Assembly: GCA_029259995.1 (NCBI GenBank)
Contig: JAJDEC010000142.1
Location: forward strand, 1 to 5,644
DNA: 5,644 nucleotides
Source: Phycisphaerae bacterium
Lineage (GTDB): Bacteria; Planctomycetota; Phycisphaerae; UBA1845; UTPLA1
Direction of reading: 5' to 3'
Position 1 is the first letter of the stretch. The number at the start of each line of letters is the position of its first letter. Made by a program: the position numbers and the translations under genes. Shown here one piece after another: positions 1 through 5,644 of this stretch. Below the pieces are notes generated by a model that saw only the letters and a program-made list of their open reading frames with translations, was not told the origin of the DNA and did not search any database.

Positions 1-81
1 GGCCCAACTCGAAATCTCCGTGCAACGCGGCCATTCCCCTTTTTCAACGGGCTGCTAGCGCGGCCTTTCAGGTCGGTCCTG

Positions 82-654
82 TCACTTGTCGAGGCCGATG
101 TCCGGCATGTCGAACTCGTCGCCGGTCTCGTCGATCCAGCGCGCAAGGCGTTCGTGCAAGCGCTCCTTCTGTTTCTGATACACGCCGTCGTAAACGTAAT
201 TGGCCTGCTCGTAGGGATCGTCGGCCGTATTGAACAACAGCCAGTCGTTCCCAGGCGTGCAAACGTACTTCCACCCGTCCCGCATGATTACGCCGCGCCA
301 CGCGCGATTCACGGAATGGGCGTGATGTTTGCGCGGGATCTGCTGCAAAAAGGCCGAATCCGGTTCTTCGCCGGTCTTGGGAAGCCCTTTGAATTCCGGA
401 TCGCCTGATTTGATGCAGTGCGCGGAGTAATCGTGTCCCACCATGTATTCCGGGATCGGAATGCCGCACAATCCGAGCGAAGTGGGCGCGATATCGACGT
501 GGTTGATTACCGCGTCGGTCTTTCCCGTCCTCATGTTATAGCTTCCGCCCACTCTCCCGATGATAAAAGGAACGCGAATGGACTCTTCCCACGGCGTGGA
601 CTTGCCCCATTGGGCGTGGCTGCCGATCATGTCGCCGTGATCCGACATGGCCAA
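82..654 (-). CDS. Type I sulfatase, C-terminal fragment (N-terminus missing)
   Basis: This is the C-terminal ~190 residues of an alkaline-phosphatase-fold sulfatase, an enzyme that hydrolyses sulfate esters, often on exported polysaccharides. Near its left end it carries the conserved block SDHGDMIGSH (residues 4-13), whose Asp and His belong to the metal site, followed by WGK (16-18), whose Lys contacts sulfate, and the PWEESIRVPFII segment typical of the family. The C-terminal part has the usual MRDGWKYV and LLFNTADDPYEQ tail, where the family commonly shows a 'LYDLxxDPxE' pattern. The N-terminal domain with the CxPxR formylglycine motif and the first metal ligands is absent, so as seen this cannot be an active enzyme. 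The start given is a TTG with no family support; recognisable homology stops at about 645-648, where the plus strand becomes an ABC ATPase. Family call is firm; substrate is unknown. The gene is broken either in the genome or by the assembly. Confidence 0.88.
   Translation of the reverse strand: MAMSDHGDMIGSHAQWGKSTPWEESIRVPFIIGRVGGSYNMRTGKTDAVINHVDIAPTSLGLCGIPIPEYMVGHDYSAHCIKSGDPEFKGLPKTGEEPDSAFLQQIPRKHHAHSVNRAWRGVIMRDGWKYVCTPGNDWLLFNTADDPYEQANYVYDGVYQKQKERLHERLARWIDETGDEFDMPDIGLDK
604..650. other. Chimeric junction between sulfatase and ABC ATPase
   Basis: Minus-strand sulfatase homology reaches rightward to about 645-648, and plus-strand ABC homology begins at about 619-622. Both genes lack their N-terminal halves at this one point, and the two homologies overlap by roughly 25 bases, so the join lies inside sequence that fits both families. 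Neither the rest of the sulfatase nor the rest of the ATPase is found elsewhere in the window. This is either a true inversion breakpoint or an artefact of assembly or DNA amplification; the sequence alone does not decide. Confidence 0.75.
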
Positions 655-963
655 CTGGTTGCGACGGGGGGGATGGCCGAGCTCCGCGATCGCGCGCCGC
701 GGCGCGTTCTGTTCCGGCTCACCCCCGGCGACACGATCGCCGCGATTCCGAATGGTGAGTTTCAGTCAGGCGACAGCATCGACGGTCGTGTTACGGGAAC
801 CTGGGTCGGTTCGTCGTCGGAGATGCTCGATTGGTTGCGTTCGATGCATGTGACGGACTTGGAGATCGGTCCGCCCACGATGGAGGAACTCTTCCATCGA
901 CTCTATCGCGACGATGCTGGCAAGCCGTCCGAAGGCGACGTCGCTTGCGGGAGGTCGCGATGA
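619..963 (+). CDS. ABC transporter ATP-binding protein, C-terminal fragment
   Basis: About 114 residues of the end of an ABC ATPase of the drug/ABC-2 exporter type. It opens with ADHVAVIRHGQLVATG, the family's 'aDrvavirrGrlva.G' block that follows the switch His, and ends with a regulatory-type tail (PPTMEELFHRLYRD) matching the common 'pslEeiFl.ly' ending. Walker A, the LSGGQ signature and Walker B would lie upstream and are missing, so this piece cannot hydrolyse ATP. The same frame stays open back to an ATG at 418, but that stretch is antisense to the sulfatase and does not look like ABC protein; an automatic call of 418-963 would be a chimera. A run of seven G at 666-672 causes no frameshift. 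The stop overlaps the permease start (ATGA at 960-963), so the two were translationally coupled subunits of one transporter. Confidence 0.82.
   Translation, partial: AADHVAVIRHGQLVATGGMAELRDRAPRRVLFRLTPGDTIAAIPNGEFQSGDSIDGRVTGTWVGSSSEMLDWLRSMHVTDLEIGPPTMEELFHRLYRDDAGKPSEGDVACGRSR
628..649. repeat. Short inverted repeat at the junction
   Basis: CATGTCG at 628-634 and its exact reverse complement CGACATG at 643-649 flank an 8-base spacer. It sits exactly where the two truncated genes meet. Seven-base arms are easily found by chance in GC-rich DNA, but the position suits a fold-back or microhomology event. Confidence 0.5.
949..954 (+). promoter_or_regulatory. Ribosome binding site of the ABC permease
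   Basis: GGGAGG lies 5 bases before the ATG at 960, inside the end of the ATPase gene. It supports 960 as the start rather than any upstream in-frame codon, and it is one of the few clear Shine-Dalgarno sites in the window. Confidence 0.7.
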
Positions 964-1772
964 GCAGAGTCCTGATACGCAAGGCGATGCGCGACTACGG
1001 CTGGATGGCGCTCGCGGCCGCGACCCTGCTCTTTCTATTCGTGATCGTGTTCATCTTCGCCATCAATTCTTTCAATATGGAAAAGCGGATCGATCTGATC
1101 GAGATGATGCCTTGGGTTCGCCAGCTGATCAGTTCCATGATCGGGGCCGACATTATTGACAACTTCACGCGAACGGGCATGATCAGTTTTGCGTTCGCGC
1201 ATCCTGCTGCATGGGCCATGATTCTCGCCTTTACATTGACCAGTACGACGGGGCTTATTTCCGGCGAGGTTGATCGTGGTTCCTTCGATCTCGTGGCGAC
1301 ATTGCCGATTTCTCGCGCCCGCATCTATGGATCCTACTCATTCGTTGTTGCTGCGGCTGTTGCACTTCTCTGTCTTGCAATCTGGCTCGGCGCGTGCGCC
1401 GGCCTCGCAGCCATTGGCGATACGGAGGTGAATCGGGGAACACTCGCGATCGTTGCAGTACATCTCTATGCGACTTGTCTTTATGTCGTCGGGCTCGCGA
1501 TGGCCGTCAGTGGCGCATTCAATCGCCGGGGCATCGCGGCGGGCATCTGTTTTCTTGTTATTTTCTATTCATTCGTGCTCAATGTTGTCGAGGCCTTCTG
1601 GCCGGCGGCTCAATCGATCGGTTTCACGGGATTCATGCATTTCTACTCACCGTTGCCGATTGCCCGTGACGGTTGGCAATGGGGCAACATCGGAATCCTC
1701 GTTGGTACGGGATCGGTATTCTGGCTGATCGGGCTGTTCTGGTTTACGAAACGTGATCTGCCGGGGGCATGA
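960..1772 (+). CDS. ABC-2 type transporter permease
   Basis: A 270-residue integral membrane subunit that would form the translocation path of an ABC exporter, paired with the ATPase encoded just upstream. By eye it has six hydrophobic segments, at about residues 15-36, 77-101, 126-151, 160-184, 190-212 and 242-262. Between the second and third lies the cytoplasmic loop GEVDRGSFDLVATLPISRAR (102-121), the ABC-2 signature that contacts the ATPase ('GEierGTle.ll..PvsR'). The protein ends in FTKRDLPGA, similar to the 'F.rRDl' tail of related permeases. Length and helix count fit the family and the frame is intact. The ATG overlaps the ATPase TGA and has a good ribosome binding site, so coupled translation is likely. 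The cargo cannot be told. Because the ATPase is truncated here, this permease has no complete partner in the window. Confidence 0.88.
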   Translation: MSRVLIRKAMRDYGWMALAAATLLFLFVIVFIFAINSFNMEKRIDLIEMMPWVRQLISSMIGADIIDNFTRTGMISFAFAHPAAWAMILAFTLTSTTGLISGEVDRGSFDLVATLPISRARIYGSYSFVVAAAVALLCLAIWLGACAGLAAIGDTEVNRGTLAIVAVHLYATCLYVVGLAMAVSGAFNRRGIAAGICFLVIFYSFVLNVVEAFWPAAQSIGFTGFMHFYSPLPIARDGWQWGNIGILVGTGSVFWLIGLFWFTKRDLPGA

Positions 1773-1784
1773 AATCGAACGGTT

Positions 1785-2780
1785 ATGGCGTGTTGCGCCG
1801 AAAGACGGCGATCTGGTGTTGATTTGAACGATCGCGCTTGTCGAATTGCAACGATGCTCGGATTGGCGCCGCTGACAATCGGCGTTTTTGGCGCAGGTTT
1901 TGTGGCACTCGGTTCCGTTGAGCCTCTCCGATTGCAGTCGACCTGCGCGCTCGTCTCGACGATCCTGTTTTGCGTGACGATTGCCGTCTGGCGAGCACAC
2001 GTGAACTGGACGCGTTGGCGTCTGATGCTGACAGCTTTTTCGGCGCTTCTTATTGCGTCACATCTGGTGATCTTTCAGCCGCTCTGGTCAGTTTCCTGCA
2101 TCGAAACGGAGTTGCTGATGAGTCAGAGTCTCGGCATTTACGGAGTGTGGCGGCTGGCGTGTCCGTTCATGTGGTGGGGTGTGCTTGTACTCGTTCGGCG
2201 CGAACAGCGCGAGAGGATTGGAGGGCGACAACGAATGACCAAATCCGCGATTCGATTGTTGATTGGATTGAGTCTGATACCGATCCTGCCTGCTGTGTTC
2301 TTCATCTGCTTTGTGGGTCTTGATAAGGAGTTTGGTTTCACGGATGAATTGAGTACGGCGACAAGTCTTGCAATCTGCGAACTCCTGGCGATCGGTCTCT
2401 GGGTTGTCGTCTGGCGGAATGCTGTTCGATGGACACCAATGCGTATCTTAGGGACGAGTCTTCTTGCCGTCGGCCTGCTTCCGACGGCCTTGGCACCTTA
2501 TTTCCCCAAGGGCAACGACATGGCGGAGGTGATTGTCTACACGTCTCCGGTCTGGATGTGGGGCGTTTGGATCATTGGTACGGCATGGCTCTGGCGGGAT
2601 CGATCGGGCGACGAACTACGCCTGACAGACGCCGCTCAGGACTCGGATCGGATCAGTCCGACGTGTCCGAAATGTGCCTATTCGCTGAGAGGCCTGAGCG
2701 AGGCCCGCTGCCCGGAGTGCGGCTGGACGGGAACGCTGGATTCCGTGTTTGACGCGTCGCTGGGCATTGCTGACGTTTGA
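1785..2780 (+). CDS. Eight-helix membrane protein with C-terminal zinc ribbon
   Basis: A 331-residue protein that I do not recognise by name. It shows about eight hydrophobic segments (near 24-44, 51-69, 79-100, 119-137, 155-178, 191-209, 220-238, 250-269) and a soluble C-terminal zinc ribbon, C294xxC297 (CPKCAYSLRGL) with C309xxC312 (CPECGW). This ribbon is a common tail on Planctomycetota membrane proteins. The membrane part appears to be two copies of a four-helix unit: VWRAHVNWTRWR (68-79) matches VWRNAVRWTPMR (209-220), and P127...WGV (131-133) matches P255...WGV (259-261). The gene begins 12 bases after the permease stop, suggesting one operon and perhaps a role with the transporter. 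The start is uncertain: ATG 1785 has little Shine-Dalgarno support, and ATG 1854 (residue 24, right at the first helix) is a good alternative. A GGAGGG site precedes internal Met151. Confidence 0.75.
   Translation: MACCAERRRSGVDLNDRACRIATMLGLAPLTIGVFGAGFVALGSVEPLRLQSTCALVSTILFCVTIAVWRAHVNWTRWRLMLTAFSALLIASHLVIFQPLWSVSCIETELLMSQSLGIYGVWRLACPFMWWGVLVLVRREQRERIGGRQRMTKSAIRLLIGLSLIPILPAVFFICFVGLDKEFGFTDELSTATSLAICELLAIGLWVVVWRNAVRWTPMRILGTSLLAVGLLPTALAPYFPKGNDMAEVIVYTSPVWMWGVWIIGTAWLWRDRSGDELRLTDAAQDSDRISPTCPKCAYSLRGLSEARCPECGWTGTLDSVFDASLGIADV
2220..2225 (+). promoter_or_regulatory. Possible internal ribosome binding site
   Basis: GGAGGG stands 9 bases before an in-frame ATG at 2235 (Met151) inside the membrane protein gene. 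Met151 is at the start of the second four-helix repeat, so initiation here would give a 181-residue product made of repeat 2 plus the zinc ribbon. It may be chance, since the motif also simply encodes part of a charged loop. Confidence 0.3.
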
Positions 2781-2827
2781 TGACAAAACAGTTACCCGAA
2801 CGGCTAAACGTCCGTGGTTCGCCGTGC

Positions 2828-2833
2828 TATATT
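2828..2833 (+). promoter_or_regulatory. Possible -10 element for polX (leaderless)
   Basis: TATATT (5 of 6 matches to TATAAT) is followed by 7 bases and then the ATG at 2841, so transcription would begin at or next to the start codon. There is no Shine-Dalgarno sequence before that ATG. I see no good -35 hexamer 17 bases upstream (TAAACG at 2805-2810), so the promoter is tentative. Confidence 0.4.
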
Positions 2834-2840
2834 CCCGATC

Positions 2841-4574
2841 ATGGCTAACAAGGAACTCTCCGCCGTCTTCAACGAAATCGCCGCCCTGATGGAAATCCTG
2901 GGCGAGTCGAAGTTTCGTATCAATTCGTATCAGCGGACGGCCCGGACGATCAAGGACCTGACGAAGGATGTCGCGCAGCTTGCCGAAAGCGGTGAACTCG
3001 ACAAGTTGCCGGGTGTTGGGAAGGCGACTGTCGAGAAGATTCAGGCGTATTTGAAAGACGGCAAAATCGACACGCATCAGGAGTTGCTCGCGAAGGTGCC
3101 GGCCGGATTGCCCAGGCTGTTGTCGATTCCCGGGATGGGCCCCAAGAAGGTCGCCCTTGCCTGGAATGAACTCAAAGTCGAAGGGATCGACGACTTGAAA
3201 CGCGTCATCGCGTCGGGGGAACTCGCGAAGCTCAAGGGGATGGGCGAGAAGAGCGTCAAGCAGATCGCTGACGGGATCACGTTTGCGGAATCGACGTCGG
3301 GGCGAACACCGTTGGGGCTTGCCTGGCCGTTGGCCGACGAGCTCGCCGTCCTGATGCGCGATGTGAATGGCGTTACGCGCGTCGAACTGGCCGGCAGCCT
3401 GCGTCGCGGATGCGAAACGATCGGCGATCTTGATCTGCTCTGCGAATCCGACGACGGTCCCCGTGTCGTCAAGGCCTTTACCTCGCTCGACAAGATCAAA
3501 CGCGTCCTCGCGTCGGGCGACACGAAGGGTTCTGTCATCGTCGAGCGACGGGACGGCGAAGATATCCAGGTGGATTGCCGCGTTGTCCCAAAGGCCTCGT
3601 TTGGCGCGGCCATGCAATATTTCACGGGAAGCAAGGAGCACAATGTTCGCCTGCGCGAGCGAGCGAGCAAGCGCGGCTGGAAGCTGAACGAATGGGGTCT
3701 TTACGACGGCGATAATCAAATCGCTGGTCAGGACGAGGCGGGCATCTACAAGAAACTCGAATTGCCGCATTTGCCGCCCGAGCTGCGCGAGGATCGCGGT
3801 GAATTGGATCTCAAGAAGGCGCCGCGCCTGATTGAACTGGCCGATATTCGCGGCGACTTGCACACGCATACAACGGCCAGTGACGGCAAGGACGATGCCG
3901 AGACGATGGTCCGCGCAGCCTGTGATCGCCACTATGAATTCATGGCGATCACGGATCACACGAAATCCAGCGCGATTGCGAACGGTCTTTCGATCGATCG
4001 CATGTGGCGGCAGATCGAGAAAGTTCGAACACTAAACGAGAAGATCGACACGGTCAGCATCCTCGTCGGCTGCGAATGCGACATCCTTTCTGACGGGGAA
4101 CTGGACTATCCCGATCAACTCCTGGCGGCGTGCGATTTCGTCGTTGCGAGTATTCACTCGGCCATGCGTCAGGATCGCGAGAAAGTGACGGCGCGTTTGC
4201 TGCGGGCGATCGAGAGTCCGTACGTCAACGTGATTGGTCATCCGACAACGCGGCTGATCCATCGTCGGGAATCGATCGATCTCGACATGGAAGCCGTTGT
4301 CAAGAAGGCCGCGGAAACGGGCACGGCGCTGGAGTGCAACGCGTCGTGGCAACGGCTCGATTTACACGATCGGCACATTCGCATGGCGATCGATGCGGGC
4401 GTGAAGATCTCGATCAATACGGATTCGCACGCCGTCGCGCAGTTCGATCAGATGAAGTTTGGCATCGTGACGGCCCGCAGGGGCGGCGCAACGCCGGATG
4501 ATGTCATCAATACATGGCATCTGCCAAAACTCCGGAAGTGGATCGCCACGAAGCGCAAACGGGCGGGCGCCTAG
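2841..4574 (+). CDS. polX: DNA polymerase X with PHP exonuclease domain
   Basis: A complete 577-residue bacterial PolX, a cytoplasmic repair enzyme that fills short gaps as in base excision repair and trims 3' ends. Order of parts: N-terminal 8-kDa-like domain (about 1-90) with a helix-hairpin-helix, LPGVGKATVEKI (56-67); further hairpins at IPGMGPKKV (96-104) and LKGMGEKSVKQI (131-142); polymerase palm with GSLRRG (185-190) and catalytic Asp196, Asp198 (DLD) and Asp245; the block QYFTGSKEHNVRLR (259-272); then a PHP domain from about 335. The PHP metal ligands are all visible: His341, His343, Asp348, His373, Glu412, His439, His467, Asp528, His530, so nuclease activity is expected. Length is normal for the family. 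I chose ATG 2841 because MANKELSAVFNEIA matches the usual N-terminus; a GTG at 2814 would add nine unrelated residues. The gene starts 60 bases after the membrane protein and probably has its own promoter. Confidence 0.97.
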   Translation: MANKELSAVFNEIAALMEILGESKFRINSYQRTARTIKDLTKDVAQLAESGELDKLPGVGKATVEKIQAYLKDGKIDTHQELLAKVPAGLPRLLSIPGMGPKKVALAWNELKVEGIDDLKRVIASGELAKLKGMGEKSVKQIADGITFAESTSGRTPLGLAWPLADELAVLMRDVNGVTRVELAGSLRRGCETIGDLDLLCESDDGPRVVKAFTSLDKIKRVLASGDTKGSVIVERRDGEDIQVDCRVVPKASFGAAMQYFTGSKEHNVRLRERASKRGWKLNEWGLYDGDNQIAGQDEAGIYKKLELPHLPPELREDRGELDLKKAPRLIELADIRGDLHTHTTASDGKDDAETMVRAACDRHYEFMAITDHTKSSAIANGLSIDRMWRQIEKVRTLNEKIDTVSILVGCECDILSDGELDYPDQLLAACDFVVASIHSAMRQDREKVTARLLRAIESPYVNVIGHPTTRLIHRRESIDLDMEAVVKKAAETGTALECNASWQRLDLHDRHIRMAIDAGVKISINTDSHAVAQFDQMKFGIVTARRGGATPDDVINTWHLPKLRKWIATKRKRAGA

Positions 4575-4783
4575 CGCGAACTTCGGAGCCATGTCCCCGT
4601 CAGATGCGCTCGGCCGGATTGTCCAACGCGGTCGCGCGGGTCGGGTCCTCAAATATCTTACTCTTCATTCGTCGGCATTGCGCTTTATCGGCGTCGCGCC
4701 GCATTCCTTCGAGTCCGTCCTCCCGTTCAATAGGATTGATGTTCGAGGATGCGCGACGCTGTTGCGGCGGTGCAGAACTTCTA

Positions 4784-5197
4784 ATGAGCATGATTCGACC
4801 CATTGGCGCTGGACATTCCGGTTTGATTTCTGCCTACGTTGGTTTGCCGCATACGACACTGGCAAACGCGATTGCGACGTGGAGACGGCGTGCATGCGCC
4901 ATCGCGCTGGGCCGCTGCGGTCATTCCGCGATGCTGGACAGTGTGACGTTTGGCGATCATCGGATTCGCTGGCGTCGGCTCGAGTCCTTTGCCGATTACG
5001 TCGAACTTCGTTCGCTTCGTAGCGCGGCTCGGAGCGCCGACATCCGGTTGGGTGATGCCGACGAGGCGGAGCAATCGCATCCGGCGCGGCTCTGGCCGTT
5101 TCACTATCCGACCATCGAGCCGGCGGCGACATCGGACTCGGCGCAGGACGCCGATCAGCGATCAGAACTCGGCGCTTATCTCGACGTGATCTTCTGA
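4784..5197 (+). CDS. Hypothetical protein
   Basis: A 137-residue protein that I do not recognise. Its codons look like those of the neighbouring genes and its product is mixed in composition, unlike the Arg- and Ser-rich translations of the other frames over this stretch. Residues near LDSVTFGDHRIRWRRLESF followed by a probable helix (ADYVELRSLRSAARSA) suggest a beta hairpin plus helix; the C-terminal third is acidic and polar (DADEAEQ, AQDADQRSE) and probably flexible. No signal peptide, membrane helix or metal motif is visible. The start is unsure: ATG 4784 and ATG 4790 have no ribosome site, while in-frame ATG 4739 has AGGA only 3 bases upstream and would add 15 residues. It follows polX on the same strand after about 210 bases in which I see no clear gene, terminator or promoter. 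Confidence 0.5.
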   Translation: MSMIRPIGAGHSGLISAYVGLPHTTLANAIATWRRRACAIALGRCGHSAMLDSVTFGDHRIRWRRLESFADYVELRSLRSAARSADIRLGDADEAEQSHPARLWPFHYPTIEPAATSDSAQDADQRSELGAYLDVIF

Positions 5198-5256
5198 GTC
5201 GACGCGGCATGTTGCACTTGATACGTCATCTGACGGCTCCGCGTTTCGCGAGTCGT

Positions 5257-5644
5257 TCAAACTTCCCAAACTTCGCTGACTGCGTTGCGTGACGCGACGA
5301 ATACGGGAAGTGACTTGCCGACGGCGTCCGCCTGTGCGTCGAGCGCGAGCTCGGGGGCGTTGTTCTGTTCGCTGAGATGGGCCAGTCCCAGCCATTTCAA
5401 TTTCGCGCCTCGAACGGCAGACGAGAGCGTTGCGGCTTCCTGATTGGAGATGTGTCCTGCGCCGCCGCGAATTCGATGCTTCAGGTGCGGCGGATAGGGG
5501 CCGAATTCCAGCATTTCCGGATCGTAGTTGCTTTCCAGGTATGCTGCGTCGACCTCGTTCAGCGCATCGCGGAGGGCCGGGAAGGGATTACCGAGATCGG
5601 TGAAGATGCCGAGCTTGCGGGATTCATGTTCGACCACGAAACAG
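5257..5644 (-). CDS. MBL-fold metallo-hydrolase (YycJ/WalJ-like), C-terminal part
   Basis: The C-terminal ~128 residues of a metallo-beta-lactamase fold hydrolase; the gene runs off the right edge of the window, and the frame is still open there. Visible family marks, in order from the edge: FTDLG with the bridging metal ligand Asp, LESNYDPEML, a GPYPPHLKHRIRG segment, GHISNQEAA with a conserved His, and LAHLSEQNNAPELAL with the last metal-ligand His. This set, especially ESNyDpEML...YP..LK.RI...GHlSN and AHLS..NN, is that of the YycJ/WalJ group, described as DNA exonucleases. The HxHxDH motif would lie beyond the window. An in-frame GTG at 5637 is only an internal codon. The gene is convergent with the hypothetical gene to its left, 59 bases apart. 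Confidence 0.88.
   Translation of the reverse strand, partial: CFVVEHESRKLGIFTDLGNPFPALRDALNEVDAAYLESNYDPEMLEFGPYPPHLKHRIRGGAGHISNQEAATLSSAVRGAKLKWLGLAHLSEQNNAPELALDAQADAVGKSLPVFVASRNAVSEVWEV

Noticed and set aside
1..81. Direct repeat GCGGCC at 27-32 and 60-65 downstream of the sulfatase stop
   Set aside because: Six-base direct repeat in GC-rich sequence, no hairpin or T run; no function can be supported.
418..618. Upstream extension of the ABC ATPase frame to an ATG at 418
   Set aside because: The frame is open, but this part is antisense to clear sulfatase sequence and shows none of the Walker B or signature residues that should precede ADHVAVIRHG.
666..672. Run of seven G as a possible frameshift site
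   Set aside because: ABC homology continues in the same frame on both sides (LVATGG then MAELRD), so no base appears gained or lost.
693..706. Perfect 14-base palindrome CGCGCCGCGGCGCG
   Set aside because: It encodes an Arg-Ala-Pro-Arg-Arg stretch in GC-rich codons and is probably compositional; no linked repeat or operator context.
2797..2821. Imperfect hairpin CGAAC...GTTCG between the membrane protein and polX as a terminator
   Set aside because: Short, bulged stem without a following T run; not convincing.
2616..3959. Long open frame on the minus strand opposite polX
   Set aside because: It is the antisense shadow of a gene with unmistakable PolX motifs; its product is low in recognisable motifs and spans the polX start and the preceding gene end.
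4665..5210. Minus-strand reading frame opposite the hypothetical gene
   Set aside because: Its product is extremely Arg- and Ser-rich, typical of an antisense frame in GC-rich DNA.
5201..5250. ACGCGG...CCGCGT and CGCGTTTCGCG as a bidirectional terminator between convergent genes
   Set aside because: The stems are only 6 and 4 bases, one with a loop of over 30 bases, and there is no T tract on either strand.

Overview
The window looks like a contig of a Planctomycetota bacterium, possibly Phycisphaerae-like. The base is a type I sulfatase, a large membrane protein ending in a CPKCxYxLRGL...CPECGW zinc ribbon (a tail I associate with that phylum), GC-rich codons, and weak or absent Shine-Dalgarno sites at several starts. 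The assignment is inference; there is no rRNA or marker gene here.

Layout. (1) 82-654, minus strand: the C-terminal part of a sulfatase. (2) About 619-963, plus strand: the C-terminal part of an ABC transporter ATPase. These two point away from each other and both lose their N-terminal halves at the same place, about 620-650, so this is a chimeric join: a real inversion or rearrangement breakpoint, or an assembly or amplification artefact. (3) 960-1772: an intact ABC-2 type permease whose start overlaps the ATPase stop (ATGA). (4) 1785-2780: an eight-helix membrane protein with a zinc-ribbon tail, 12 bases downstream and probably in the same operon. (5) 2841-4574: a complete family X DNA polymerase with a PHP nuclease domain (PolX), with all catalytic residues visible. 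(6) 4784-5197: an unrecognised small protein. (7) 5257-5644, minus strand, running off the right edge: the C-terminal part of a YycJ/WalJ-like metallo-beta-lactamase fold hydrolase, convergent with gene 6.

How the genes relate. The ATPase fragment, the permease and probably the membrane protein form one export or membrane unit, but its ATPase is beheaded here. PolX is a stand-alone DNA repair gene, apparently with its own promoter and perhaps a leaderless transcript. The MBL protein resembles a nuclease family linked to DNA metabolism, but nothing shows that it works with PolX. I see no CRISPR array, transposase, tRNA or rRNA. The most informative signals are the chimeric join at about 620-650, where the reverse complement of a conserved sulfatase motif spells a conserved ABC motif, and an internal tandem duplication in the membrane protein with a ribosome-binding-like site at the boundary between the copies. 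I found no convincing new multi-gene system.
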